From the IMG/VR virus record IMGVR_UViG_3300008963_000030, positions 1-24,955 of that record: a stretch of DNA of 24,955 nucleotides, one strand, 5' to 3'. The stretch is from a virus. This document shows, in pieces, positions 1 through 8,667 of this stretch. Position 1 is the first letter of the stretch; every line of letters starts with the position of its first letter. The notes under the pieces were generated by a model. It was given only the letters and a program-made list of their open reading frames with translations, did not search any database and was not told where the DNA came from. Both the position numbers and the translations under genes were made by a program.

Positions 1-2880
1 CTAGCACAGGCGGATGATGACACTATTAGAATGACAGCTGGTGTTTTAAGAATAAGCACTTCTGAACAATTTGGTGTTGCTGTTGATGAAATGGTCATAA
101 GAACTGTTAGAGGTGTAGACACAGCTGAGACAACAGCACCTGTGCCCACACAACAGCAGGAATTTACAGATCAAGACGACATCATAGCTGTATACCGCTT
201 TAACGGTGATCTAACTGACTACACCGCAATTGTAATTGATGACAGCCAAAGCCTATCTGCACAGTCCACACTAGACGCCACAGCCACAGTTGATCTAGTT
301 GGCAGCGCTGACCTTAACTTGACTGCTGCACTAGCAAGCACTGTGGGCACGACTCGCGAGTTTGACAGCACACTGGCAAGCACAGCACAACTCACTGCCA
401 CAGGTGAAAGTTTCACTGATTTTGCACCCGCACTGAGCTCACGCTTTGTATTCACAGTGTTTGACACACTGTTTAAAGGCAGTGCAGTTACAGCAGACAG
501 TGAATTTGCAATTGACTCAGCGCCAACAAGAACACGCGATGCTATTCTGTTTGCAAACTCTGAATTCCAGTTGGCGAATGACACAACTGTGTTTAGAACC
601 ACTGGTAGTAATCTAAGCAGCACAGCCGCACTCACAGCAACACTGTCAGGCACACTTAAAGCCACTGCAAACCTAGACTCAACAGTGGCACTGTCTGCTG
701 ACACTACACTGTTTAAGAACTACTCTAGTGATCTAAACAGCACAGCAGGTCTAGCGGCAACAGTTGGCCTGTTACAGCGTGCTGACAGTGACCTAAACAT
801 TACAGCAGAACAAACTGTAGTCAGCACGCTGTTTAAAAATTATGCTGTTGACCTAAACACTACAGCACAACAGACTGTTGACGAAACACTGTTTAAGAAC
901 TACAGTGCCGCACTAGACACAACTGCCACAGTCACAGCATCTGTAAGTCCTCTGCGTGGATTTGCCAGCGAATTAACCAGCCAAGCAAACATCACAGCAC
1001 AAGCAGACAGATTCCCAGGTGGTGGTGCACTGCTAGTAACACAGGCAAATACCAGTGCAATAGCCAATTTCACAACAACACCTGAAATCAACACAATTGC
1101 ACTGTTTGCACCACAGTTCCAAGCAAATGCACAGTTTAGTGAAGAGATAATTTTACAAACTGAATTCGCGCAAACTGCCCAAGCGGGTGCTATATTCAGC
1201 AGTGTGTGTAAAAACACTGAACACACAACTCCTCTGCGTGGTATTAGGGGTGGTGTTTATCCTTATGAAGCATACAACCCTATAAGCAACAGATTTGACG
1301 GTGAAGGCAGTGGCACACTGGTTATATTCCCAGACTTTACACCAGCAGAAGACAACGAAACAGTGTTCAGCGCAGGAGGCAACACTACTAGATACAGACC
1401 AAGCCGCATAAGTTTCTGGTATCAGCGTCCCGCAAACACTACAAATGACATCATAATCTATCTCACAGGAAGCGCAACTGAGTTTGGATTCTCAAACAAC
1501 AGTGATGTGTTTTTCAGTGGTCTAGATCAAAACGGCGCTAAACAAACTGGCACAATCACAGGTGCCATGCCCACAGACAGTGATTGGCATCATTACTACA
1601 TGGAGTATGACAGTGATCGTGCTCAAAACTTTGGCAGTTTAGATCTATGGATTGACGGTGTTTACCAAGGAAATGCCACAAATGGTGCAACAGGTGGCAC
1701 GTTTGGTGTTGTTGTGTTGCCCAGCTCAGGTTACTATGCACAAATACGCCTAGGTGCAGAACAAGACACTGTGGTCAACAACTTGTATGACAGCGAACTG
1801 GGCTATGTTTTCCTTTCTGACACAGGCACAGCACCAGGACTTGCTACACCAGGTGCATATGAAGATGGTCATAGACTGTTTGACACTGTAAGCACGTATA
1901 CTTCAGCTGACAACCTGCATTTGACTGTTGAACCAGTAAACTTTGGCTCACTCCTGCCAGATGTTAGGATCTCTGACAGTGCACTCCTTGTTCCATACGA
2001 ACAGAGTCTCACTGTGATACCAACACACGGCATGACTGCGTTCTTTGAAATGCTGCCAACCACAGCACTGGGCACATTCCTGTTTGTAAGCAACATGGCG
2101 GCAGTTGCAGAGATTGACGGTGCTACAACTGTGATTAGACAGGGATCAAGTAATCTCAACACTGTTGCTGAACTGGTGGCCACAGCTGTTGTGGAGTTTG
2201 AATCACGTGCTGACCTCAACACACGTGCCACACTCACAGTGTCAGCAGACAGATTTAGAACCACCAGCTCAGAGATCAACAGCACAGCACTGCTGTTCTC
2301 ACTGCCAGGTGCGTTAGAAAGAGCCAGTGCTGACTTTAGCGCCACAAGCACAATAGAACTCATAATAACAGTTAAACCACCCATACGCATCACAGAAACA
2401 CTGGCCGCGCAGTTCCAAGCTGTGTTCAGAGGTGGCTTGCGTGCAGACGCAAACTCTAATCTCAACACCACAGCAGTAATTGCTGTTGAACCAACAGAAA
2501 TCCCACCCATAAGAGCTGAAGCTGACCTAAACAGCACAGTGACAGTGACCTGTGACCCACAAAAACTGGTAAATGCCAAGGCAGATCTAGTGGTGCAGTC
2601 ACAGTCTGTAACTCAACCTGTGAAAACAGCTACTGTAACTGCCGCAGTCACAGCACAAGCACAACAGCAAGCAGCAGCACGTAAATTCACAGGCATAGCT
2701 GAAACCATACTGTTTACGCAGGGCACTCAGTTGGTGCTTGTGGGTGTTGTAAACCTAGATCCCTTTAGAACTCTTGTGATAAAATCAGAAACACGCGAGT
2801 TGACAATCACACAAGAGTCTAGGATTTTGCCAATTGCAGAAGAGACGAGAATAAATAGAATACAAGGATATGAAAAATGA
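1..2880 (+). CDS. Repeat-built tail adhesin with LamG-like domain (5' partial)
   Basis: The reading frame is open from base 1, and the first ATG (31) has no ribosome binding site, so the gene probably starts to the left; 959 codons are visible. Two blocks of a 20-residue repeat (core D-L-N-[ST]-T-A, often followed by L-F-K-N-Y) flank a middle domain. The repeat core recurs exactly every 60 bases at 610, 670, 730, 790, 850, 910 and 970, and again at 2152, 2212, 2272 and 2332. The middle domain (about 1230-1850) looks like a concanavalin/LamG fold: it has a DSDWHHYYMEYD segment followed by LDLWIDGVYQG, typical of glycan-binding jelly rolls. The C-terminus carries repeated ETR/ESR motifs. It is inferred to be a fibrous virion protein that contacts the host surface, with the repeats as shaft and LamG as binding domain. 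The family is not identified by name. It overlaps the next gene by ATGA. Confidence 0.75.
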   Translation, partial: LAQADDDTIRMTAGVLRISTSEQFGVAVDEMVIRTVRGVDTAETTAPVPTQQQEFTDQDDIIAVYRFNGDLTDYTAIVIDDSQSLSAQSTLDATATVDLVGSADLNLTAALASTVGTTREFDSTLASTAQLTATGESFTDFAPALSSRFVFTVFDTLFKGSAVTADSEFAIDSAPTRTRDAILFANSEFQLANDTTVFRTTGSNLSSTAALTATLSGTLKATANLDSTVALSADTTLFKNYSSDLNSTAGLAATVGLLQRADSDLNITAEQTVVSTLFKNYAVDLNTTAQQTVDETLFKNYSAALDTTATVTASVSPLRGFASELTSQANITAQADRFPGGGALLVTQANTSAIANFTTTPEINTIALFAPQFQANAQFSEEIILQTEFAQTAQAGAIFSSVCKNTEHTTPLRGIRGGVYPYEAYNPISNRFDGEGSGTLVIFPDFTPAEDNETVFSAGGNTTRYRPSRISFWYQRPANTTNDIIIYLTGSATEFGFSNNSDVFFSGLDQNGAKQTGTITGAMPTDSDWHHYYMEYDSDRAQNFGSLDLWIDGVYQGNATNGATGGTFGVVVLPSSGYYAQIRLGAEQDTVVNNLYDSELGYVFLSDTGTAPGLATPGAYEDGHRLFDTVSTYTSADNLHLTVEPVNFGSLLPDVRISDSALLVPYEQSLTVIPTHGMTAFFEMLPTTALGTFLFVSNMAAVAEIDGATTVIRQGSSNLNTVAELVATAVVEFESRADLNTRATLTVSADRFRTTSSEINSTALLFSLPGALERASADFSATSTIELIITVKPPIRITETLAAQFQAVFRGGLRADANSNLNTTAVIAVEPTEIPPIRAEADLNSTVTVTCDPQKLVNAKADLVVQSQSVTQPVKTATVTAAVTAQAQQQAAARKFTGIAETILFTQGTQLVLVGVVNLDPFRTLVIKSETRELTITQESRILPIAEETRINRIQGYEK

Positions 2881-3212
2881 CTACAATTACAGGCTATCTT
2901 CAAGACACCTATGGAGTTTACATCCCCAAAGACAGAGAAGCTCAACTGGTCTACACCATGGACTGGAGTGAGTGGCTCAGTGAAGGTCAGAATCTGCAGT
3001 CAGTAGACTATCAAGTGCAGGCAAGAGCCAATGACAGTTCACCAGTCAGAATACAAAGCCAAGGCCTTGCCAACAACAACACTGCAACCTATGTTGAACT
3101 GGCGGGTGGCACACTGCTGAAAACCTACACAGTCACAGCTGAAATCACCACTGATGACAGCTCACGTGACCGCAGAAGCTTCAGAGTAAAAATAGAAACA
3201 AGATCAGCATGA
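2877..3212 (+). CDS. Small virion-type protein, probable Ig-like beta fold
   Basis: This is a 111-aa protein whose ATG overlaps the stop of the adhesin gene (ATGA), so it is translationally coupled. It opens with YLQDTYGVYIPKDREAQLVY and an acidic, Trp-rich DWSEWL segment. The second half alternates beta-strand residues and ends with TVTAEITTDD followed by DRRSFRVKIE. This resembles small Ig-like structural or fibre-adaptor proteins encoded next to tail fibres and terminases in many phages. It has no signal peptide or membrane segment. Its position between adhesin and terminase suggests a virion role, possibly attaching the fibre. The function is inferred from composition and context, not from a recognised catalytic or binding motif. 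Confidence 0.6.
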   Translation: MTTITGYLQDTYGVYIPKDREAQLVYTMDWSEWLSEGQNLQSVDYQVQARANDSSPVRIQSQGLANNNTATYVELAGGTLLKTYTVTAEITTDDSSRDRRSFRVKIETRSA

Positions 3213-3589
3213 CAAAAACTCAACATGAAAAATCCACAACACGCAGACTGAAAACTGTGGAAGTTGAAGCTGTTCTCGTAGGCAGAAACAAAACTCCAGT
3301 GCAGCCTGAAGAAGTAGAAAAACTCGCAGCAATAGGCTGCAAAGACAAGGAAATAGCCAACTGGTTTAGAATCAAGCCAGACACTCTAAGATACAACTTT
3401 GCGGCAGAACTGCAAAAAGGTAGAGAGCGGATGAGGCAGAGTCTGCGCAGAACAATGCTGGAAGTAGCACTCTACGACAAAAACACAGTGATGCTGATCT
3501 ATCTTTCTAAGAATTTCCTTGGTATGAGCGACTCACCAACAGACGGTGATGAACAAGAACCACTACCGTGGCACGATGACGAGGACTAG
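3209..3589 (+). CDS. terS: Terminase small subunit
   Basis: This 126-aa protein overlaps the previous gene by ATGA. Residues about 34-66 form a helix-turn-helix (EEVEKLAAIGCKDKEIANWF, then KPDTLRYNF), the DNA-recognition module of small terminases. They are followed by a basic helix (GRERMRQSLRR) and a KNTVMLIYLSKNFLGM segment, which in this family forms part of the oligomerisation core. The acidic tail (DGDEQEPLPWHDDED) resembles tails that contact the large subunit. The protein would recognise the packaging site and load the TerL motor. Position two genes before TerL supports the call. Length is normal for the family. Confidence 0.85.
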   Translation: MTKTQHEKSTTRRLKTVEVEAVLVGRNKTPVQPEEVEKLAAIGCKDKEIANWFRIKPDTLRYNFAAELQKGRERMRQSLRRTMLEVALYDKNTVMLIYLSKNFLGMSDSPTDGDEQEPLPWHDDED

Positions 3590-3592
3590 AAC

Positions 3593-3775
3593 GTGGATTT
3601 AAAAGCACTTGCAAAAGAAATAGACACTATCAAAAACAATCACCTAGCTCACATGCAGGAGGATATTGATAGAATAGAAGCCAAATTGGAAAAAGTAGAC
3701 AGTCGCCTTTGGTGGATACTCACAATACTGATAGTGGGCGTGGTGCTGCCAGTGGTAATAGACAGTCTTTTGTAA
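3593..3775 (+). CDS. Coiled-coil plus single membrane segment small protein
   Basis: This 60-aa protein starts at GTG 3593, about eight bases after a GAGG element, and its stop TAA touches the TerL ATG. Residues 1-37 are a charged coiled coil (ID..KNNHLAHMQEDIDRIEAKLEKVDSRL). Residues 38-60 form one hydrophobic helix (WWILTILIVGVVLPVVIDSLL). This layout resembles XhlA/haemolysin-type and holin-accessory phage proteins. Such a protein sitting between the terminase genes is a recurring arrangement in phages. It could act in lysis as a membrane-anchored accessory, or hold the packaging complex at the membrane; the sequence does not decide. No lysin is encoded nearby. Confidence 0.7.
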   Translation: MDLKALAKEIDTIKNNHLAHMQEDIDRIEAKLEKVDSRLWWILTILIVGVVLPVVIDSLL

Positions 3776-5059
3776 ATGAGCCTATCACCAGCACAACACA
3801 CAATCACCAAAGACCACACACGTTTTAGAGTGGTAGTGGCTGGTAGACGTTTTGGTAAAACTCACCTTTCTATCAGAGAACTTGCCAAACACGCACGCTG
3901 GCCCAATCAAAAGGTATGGTATATCGCACCCACTTATAGACAGGCCAAAAACATAGCGTGGAGCACACTGAAAAACAAACTGATTGACCTACAGTGGTGT
4001 GAGAAAATAAATGAATCAGAACTCACAATCTATCTTAAAAATTCATCCACAATTTCACTGAAAGGCGCAGACAACTATGACAGCCTGCGTGGTGTTGGCT
4101 TGGACTTTGTGGTGCTGGATGAGTTTGCTGACATTGATCCCTCTGCTTGGTATGAAACTCTAAGGCCAACTCTCAGTGACAGGGGAGGCTCAGCACTGTT
4201 TATAGGCACACCTAAAGGTGTTGGCAACTGGAGCTATGAGATATTTCACAACGCGCTTGAAAGCACAGACTGGAGCAGCTACCAGTTTACCACTCTAGAT
4301 GGTGGTCGTGTGCCTCAAGAAGAAATTGACTCAGCACGATCAGACCTTGATGAACGCACATTCTGTCAGGAATATCTTGCTACCTTTGAAACTCATTCAG
4401 GCAGAGTCTACTACAGCTTCACACGTGAACACAATCACAGCGCATGGGAACAGGAGCTTCCCCAAGTGCTGCACTGTGGTATTGACTTCAACGTTGACCC
4501 TATGAGCTGTGTTATTGCTGTGAAAACTGAAACTGGTCTACACTGTGTTGATGAGATTGCGATGTTTGGATCAAACACAAATGAATTGGTAGATGAACTG
4601 CTCTCACGCTATCCCACACAAAAGATCTTTGCCTATCCTGATCCAGCAGGACGTCAGAGAAAAACCTCAGCAGCTGGCCAAACTGATATCACTATACTGC
4701 AGAACAGGGGCTTGGTAGTAAAAGCACCAAGACGCCATACAGCTGTGAGAGATAGAATAAATGCGGTAAATAGTAGAATATGTGATTCCACAGGTGAACG
4801 CCATCTTTGGGTAGCACCCAGCTGTAAGAGAACCTCAGAAGGGCTGGAAAGGCAGACCTATAAGCCAGGCACCACACAGCCAGACAAAGAATCAGGCTTG
4901 GATCACATGATGGATGCACTAGGCTATCTAGTTGATGCACTATATCCAGTAAGGAAACAGCAGGAGCCAAGCACGCAGCCTGCTAGCTTTGCACACAGAA
5001 CAGGAACTACAAATGACACGAGATTACGCAAATTTAATGCAGGAACATCCTTTGTATGA
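3776..5059 (+). CDS. terL: Terminase large subunit (packaging ATPase/nuclease)
   Basis: This is a 427-aa DNA-packaging motor. Walker A is VAGRRFGKTH (residues 21-30), adenine/Q-type elements precede it, Walker B is FVVLDEFADI (111-120), and motif III is LFIGTPKG (141-148). The C-terminal RNase H-like nuclease shows GIDFNVDP with Asp237, FAYPDPAG with Asp289, and the final acidic helix LDHMMDALGYLVDALY (Asp377/380). The ATPase would pump DNA through the portal and the nuclease would cut concatemers. The length is typical of compact TerLs. The start touches the stop of the preceding gene, with no independent ribosome binding site visible. The 3' end overlaps the portal gene by 47 bases. Confidence 0.96.
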   Translation: MSLSPAQHTITKDHTRFRVVVAGRRFGKTHLSIRELAKHARWPNQKVWYIAPTYRQAKNIAWSTLKNKLIDLQWCEKINESELTIYLKNSSTISLKGADNYDSLRGVGLDFVVLDEFADIDPSAWYETLRPTLSDRGGSALFIGTPKGVGNWSYEIFHNALESTDWSSYQFTTLDGGRVPQEEIDSARSDLDERTFCQEYLATFETHSGRVYYSFTREHNHSAWEQELPQVLHCGIDFNVDPMSCVIAVKTETGLHCVDEIAMFGSNTNELVDELLSRYPTQKIFAYPDPAGRQRKTSAAGQTDITILQNRGLVVKAPRRHTAVRDRINAVNSRICDSTGERHLWVAPSCKRTSEGLERQTYKPGTTQPDKESGLDHMMDALGYLVDALYPVRKQQEPSTQPASFAHRTGTTNDTRLRKFNAGTSFV

Positions 5060-6485
5060 CAAACTGAAAGGGCATTACACTTACCTTTTCAATTCATATT
5101 CAGGTGGCGACAGATATCAAAAAAGCGGGTATCTCACAAGATATGCCTATGAATCAGAAATAGACTATCATGAAAGACTAAGACAAACGCCACTGGACAA
5201 TCACTGCAAGAGCGTGGTTGACATCTACAATGCATTTCTGTTTAGAAAATCAATTGAAAGAGAGTATGGCGCACTTGAGGATGACCCTGCTCTTGAAGCA
5301 TTCCTTGAAGACTGTGATCTAGAAGGCAGAAAACTCGCAAACTTCATGAAGCTGGTATCAACCTATGCTTCAGTGTTTGGCCATGCTCACATTGTGTTGG
5401 CAAAACCCAATTCACAGGCACGCACACGCGCAGAAGAACTTGAACAGTCAATAAGACCCTATGCTTCTGTGATTACTCCAATGGCAGTGTTGGACTGGCA
5501 CTATTCACGTGAAGAAAATGGTGTTTATTTCCTTGACTATTTCAAATACATTGAAGACCAAGAATACAAAACACGCACTGTGGTAAAAGAATGGCGACCA
5601 GACCTCATACGCACCTACACAGTGGATGGTGAACGACAGGAGATTGAAGAAATCTCAGAAGACGAAAACCAGCTAGGTGAAATCCCAGTAGTAACTGTGT
5701 TTTCACAGAAGTCAATCTATCGTGGCATGGGCATATCTGACATTCAGGACATAGCTGACCAACAGCGTGCGATCTACAATGAACTGAGTGAAGTAGAACA
5801 GGCCATACGTCTTAATGGTCATCCTTCACTGGTGAAAACACCAACCACTGAAGCCATAGCAGGTGCTGGCAGCATAGTGCAGATGCCTGAAGACATGGAC
5901 CCAGGACTAAAACCCTACATACTGGAAAGTTCAGCCAATGTTGAAAGCATCTACACTTCAATTCAGAAGCGAGTTGAAAGCATAGACAGAATGAGCAACA
6001 CGGGTTCTGTGAGACAGCGTGAACAGAAAACTCTAAGTGGTGTTGCAATGGAGGTTGAATTCTCCATGCTGAACGCACGACTAGCAGAAAAAGCAGACAA
6101 TTTGGAACTGGCAGAAGAACAGATGTGGCGTCTGTTTGCAAGATATCAGGGCCAGCGTTGGCAGGGCAACGTGAAGTATCCAGACACATTCTCAATCAGA
6201 GACGATGACAGACTGTATACTCAGCTGAAAATAGCAAGAGAAACCACAGATTCACCTCGTCTTGTAGACAAGATCAATGATCAACTAGCGGATCTCATGG
6301 GCGTTGAACTTGAAGAAGAGCTCACGCATGCAACCACAATACCAGGCAGTGACAGAAGCAGTCACATACAGGCTATGATCATGGAGGGCTACACAGACAG
6401 CCAAATGCTTGCACTGCATCCTGAAATAACTCAACAGGATATTGACAGTGCCAAACAGGAATTACTAGACTCTGGGAGCGAATAG
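5013..6485 (+). CDS. Portal protein
   Basis: This is a 490-aa protein of the SPP1 gp6-like portal type. The start is placed at ATG 5013 because an AGGA element lies eight bases upstream; a TTG at 4989 in the same frame is possible but has no such site. The N-terminus (GDRYQKSGYLTRYAYESEID, then RLRQTPLDNHCKSVVDIYNA) and the mid-region (IPVVTVFSQKSIYRGMGISDIQDIADQQRAIYNELSEVEQ) match portal wing and stem organisation. A long helical region around LAEKADNLELAEEQMWRLFA fits the clip and stem helices. Twelve copies would form the ring at the capsid vertex used for packaging and tail attachment. It directly follows TerL, as expected. Confidence 0.9.
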   Translation: MTRDYANLMQEHPLYDKLKGHYTYLFNSYSGGDRYQKSGYLTRYAYESEIDYHERLRQTPLDNHCKSVVDIYNAFLFRKSIEREYGALEDDPALEAFLEDCDLEGRKLANFMKLVSTYASVFGHAHIVLAKPNSQARTRAEELEQSIRPYASVITPMAVLDWHYSREENGVYFLDYFKYIEDQEYKTRTVVKEWRPDLIRTYTVDGERQEIEEISEDENQLGEIPVVTVFSQKSIYRGMGISDIQDIADQQRAIYNELSEVEQAIRLNGHPSLVKTPTTEAIAGAGSIVQMPEDMDPGLKPYILESSANVESIYTSIQKRVESIDRMSNTGSVRQREQKTLSGVAMEVEFSMLNARLAEKADNLELAEEQMWRLFARYQGQRWQGNVKYPDTFSIRDDDRLYTQLKIARETTDSPRLVDKINDQLADLMGVELEEELTHATTIPGSDRSSHIQAMIMEGYTDSQMLALHPEITQQDIDSAKQELLDSGSE

Positions 6486-6486
6486 G

Positions 6487-6606
6487 ATGCCAGTCGTAAA
6501 AAGAAAGAACGGTTGGAGCTGGGGCAGACAGGGTGTCGTGGTTGACACCAAAAAGCAGGCTGAGGAAATTGGCCGTGCACGTAAAGCAAGCAAAAGAAGG
6601 GGGTAG
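6487..6606 (+). CDS. 39-aa basic phage protein
   Basis: This is a short gene beginning one base after the portal stop, with a GGGAG ribosome binding site eight bases upstream of its ATG. The protein starts PVVKRKNGWSWGRQGVVVDT and ends in a very basic tail (GRARKASKRRG). Small proteins with a P-V-[VI]-K/R...GW.WG...  opening followed by a K/Q-A-E segment are common beside phage portal genes, and I recognise the pattern but no function. The basic tail suggests nucleic-acid contact. It is likely real given its spacing, ribosome binding site and conserved look. Confidence 0.65.
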   Translation: MPVVKRKNGWSWGRQGVVVDTKKQAEEIGRARKASKRRG

Positions 6607-6621
6607 CGAGTATGGCACAGC

Positions 6622-6972
6622 GTGGCAAAAAGAAAAAGAAAAACCAAAGAGGTTGATTGGTGTGCCTACTTCAAGCACATTGCACGAGTTTGTCCTTGGA
6701 GTTGGGCTGCCTATCAAAAGGGCGAGATAGCTTTCCATTATGGTTTGAGTGACATTTTTCCTTTGGAGAGCTATCAAGCCCGTGTTTATGTTGTAAAATC
6801 ATCACCTAGGCTGTGTAAACTACACACAGACTGTTTCAATCACACAAGACCCAGTGAAGAGTGGTTATGGAGTCATCCTGATTATGGCAATAATTCAACA
6901 CCCCAACCAGTGCTTATTCAACAGGATAGGGCAACCCTTGAAAGACTCAGAGCGGAGATGGCTAGATCGTAA
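6622..6972 (+). CDS. Unknown Cys/Trp-rich protein
   Basis: This 116-aa protein starts with a basic run (AKRKRKTKEVDW), then FKHIARVCPWSWAAYQKGEI, followed by a central region with three further cysteines and EEWLWSHPDY. I do not recognise the family. The C-x-W-x-W-x2-Y signature recurs in the 20733 gene of this window. The start is uncertain: GTG 6622 has no well-placed ribosome binding site. ATG 6612, in another frame, has AGGGGG eight bases upstream and would enter this frame after a +1 shift (or one base fewer) in the A-rich stretch 6627-6645. The gene lies between the portal operon and the scaffold promoter region, so a head-related or accessory role is possible. Confidence 0.6.
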   Translation: MAKRKRKTKEVDWCAYFKHIARVCPWSWAAYQKGEIAFHYGLSDIFPLESYQARVYVVKSSPRLCKLHTDCFNHTRPSEEWLWSHPDYGNNSTPQPVLIQQDRATLERLRAEMARS

Positions 6973-7030
6973 AAATAAACCTCCAGCTAAAGCTCCAAGC
7001 ACAAGGTAATTTCAAAACAAAATCAAAAAC

Positions 7031-7039
7031 TGCTAAATA
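7031..7039 (+). promoter_or_regulatory. Candidate late promoter (TGCTAAATA)
   Basis: TGCTAAATA occurs in the 116-base gap before the scaffold gene, 50 bases upstream of its ATG. The identical nonamer sits in two other gaps (8802, 24337) at similar distance from the next start. It resembles the T4-type late promoter TATAAATA. No sigma-70 -35 box is evident. The function is inferred from recurrence and position. Confidence 0.5.
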
Positions 7040-7088
7040 AACGAAATGGTTGGAACTCGCAACCTATAACAACGGAGGTATACGCGAC

Positions 7089-7781
7089 ATGAGCGATGAA
7101 ATCATGGCTGGCAATGAAGAGACAACTGACGCTCAAGCCACAACAACAGAATCACAAGATCAGGCACAAGCAAGCAGCAAGACCTATACTCAAGCTGAGT
7201 TTGATAACCATATGGCAGGCTTGAAAAACAGCCTACAGAAAAAGTTTGAAAAACAGTTTGCAGAACTAGGTGATATTGAAGAACTCAAGCAACTGAAACA
7301 GAATGCTGAAAAGCAGAAAGAAGAAGAAGCGCTCAAGCGAGGAGAGTTTGACAAGATCATTCAAGACTTGGCTGCTAAAAAAGACAGTGAGATTGAAAAG
7401 AGAGATCAAATCATCAAGGAATACAAGGTGGATACACCTTTGCTTAACGCAGCAGCAGAAAACCGTTCAGTAAATCCTGAACAGGTCAAAGCACTGCTAA
7501 AATCACAGGTAAAAATGACTGATGAAGGCGAAGTTCAAGTAGTGGACACAAACCAGCAGACCAGATACACTGACCAGGGCACTCCAATGGGAGTTACAGA
7601 GTTGGTAAGTGAATTTCTACAGGCAAATCCACACTTTGTTCAGCCAACGCCAGCAACTACCAATACAAAAAGCTCCGTGACTGTTGATAACTCTTCTCTG
7701 GATATCTCACGATTGGATATGAAAAATCCAGATGATAGACGCCGCTATGCTGACTGGAAAAAACAGCAGCAGCAGCGTTAG
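7089..7781 (+). CDS. Capsid scaffolding protein
   Basis: This 230-aa protein is acidic at the start, Gln/Thr-rich, and then a long charged coiled coil (about residues 40-110: LKNSLQKKFEKQFAELGDIE, LKQNAEKQKEEEALKRGEFD). It ends in a basic segment (NPDDRRRYADWKKQQQQR), typical of scaffolds that bind the inner capsid face. ATG 7089 is chosen because GGAGG lies ten bases upstream; a TTG at 7050 has no such site. It immediately precedes the major capsid gene, the usual scaffold position. No protease domain is present, and no prohead protease gene is seen nearby. The scaffold may therefore leave intact or be cut by a protease encoded elsewhere. Confidence 0.88.
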   Translation: MSDEIMAGNEETTDAQATTTESQDQAQASSKTYTQAEFDNHMAGLKNSLQKKFEKQFAELGDIEELKQLKQNAEKQKEEEALKRGEFDKIIQDLAAKKDSEIEKRDQIIKEYKVDTPLLNAAAENRSVNPEQVKALLKSQVKMTDEGEVQVVDTNQQTRYTDQGTPMGVTELVSEFLQANPHFVQPTPATTNTKSSVTVDNSSLDISRLDMKNPDDRRRYADWKKQQQQR

Positions 7782-7809
7782 CCTCAACTAAAACTAGGAG
7801 ACTGTTAGA

Positions 7810-8667
7810 ATGGCTAATAATACCACAATTAACTCTGAACTGTTTACCAATCTGCTTGCAGAAGCACAGTTCGCAGCTTACGAAGAGAGCATTGCTCGTC
7901 AAGTCGTAACTACTTTTGACTTTCCAGCAAACGCTGGTAAAACTCTGCAAGTGCCAGTATATTCTGCTGTCACAGCAAGTGATCTCGCTGAAGGCACAGC
8001 GCCATCAGCAGCTGACACAAACACCTCAAGCGTAAGCATTGATCTAGGTGAAGTTGGAACCTACTTCCAGGTCACTGACTTCCTGAGAGACACTGCTGAG
8101 CGTGACGTTATTGCTGACCTTGGTCAGAACGCTGGTCGTGCTATTGCTGAGAAAATGGATACTGACGTATTCAATCTCTTCAACAGCTTTTCAGCAAGTG
8201 TTGGCACAGAGGATTCAGCAATCACTGTTGACAATCTGTTTGAAGCAATTGCAACACTGCGTCAAGCAAAAATCACTGGTCCGCTGTTTGCTGTGGTTGG
8301 CCCACGCCAAGCACTTCAGCTTAAGAAAGAGCTCTACAACGCAGGTGGCACAGTTGCTACTGCTAACGACGTTGTTGGCGGCAGTGTGCTACAGCGCGGT
8401 TCAATTGGCGTGCTGGGTGGATGCACAATCCTTGAGTCAAGCCTTGTGACACAGGATCTTGACACTGATGAGGACACTGAGCTTAACTCAGTTGGTGCAG
8501 TGTTTGCTCCTACAGCGCTTTCTCACGTGATGCGTGGCGGAATCCAAATGGAAACTCAGCGTCAAGCAGCTGCACGTGCTGAAGACATCATCATGTATGC
8601 TGTGAAAGGCGAAGCTATCCTGCAGAATTCACACGGTGTGAAAATTGTAGGCTCTGCTTCAGACTAA
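7810..8667 (+). CDS. Major capsid protein (HK97 fold)
   Basis: This 285-aa protein has an AGGAG site nine bases before its ATG. The N-terminal arm is followed by a beta-rich E-loop-like region (GKTLQVPVYS... EGTAPSAADTNTSSVSIDLG) and a spine-helix-like stretch (AERDVIADLGQNAGRAIAEK). A P-domain/A-domain segment follows (PLFAVVGPRQALQLKKELYN), then a conserved VFAPTALSHVMRGGIQMETQ end. This is typical of short HK97-fold capsid proteins without an N-terminal delta domain, consistent with the separate scaffold upstream. Codon use looks more even than in neighbouring genes (many GCT, CGT and GTT codons), as expected for the most abundant virion protein. It is followed by two strong terminators. 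Confidence 0.93.
   Translation: MANNTTINSELFTNLLAEAQFAAYEESIARQVVTTFDFPANAGKTLQVPVYSAVTASDLAEGTAPSAADTNTSSVSIDLGEVGTYFQVTDFLRDTAERDVIADLGQNAGRAIAEKMDTDVFNLFNSFSASVGTEDSAITVDNLFEAIATLRQAKITGPLFAVVGPRQALQLKKELYNAGGTVATANDVVGGSVLQRGSIGVLGGCTILESSLVTQDLDTDEDTELNSVGAVFAPTALSHVMRGGIQMETQRQAAARAEDIIMYAVKGEAILQNSHGVKIVGSASD

Noticed and set aside
219-2579. Long open frames on the minus strand opposite the adhesin gene (219-704, 900-1226, 1869-2579)
   Set aside because: They mirror the Thr/Ala/Asn-rich repeats of the plus-strand gene, are low in complexity (Val/Ser/Ala), have no ribosome binding sites, and every real gene in the window is on the plus strand.
2850-2857. ATAAATAG near the end of the adhesin gene, GTAAATAG at 4766 and CTAAATAC at 18825 as further promoter copies
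   Set aside because: All lie inside coding sequence without a following start or terminator, and are expected by chance in this AT-leaning sequence.
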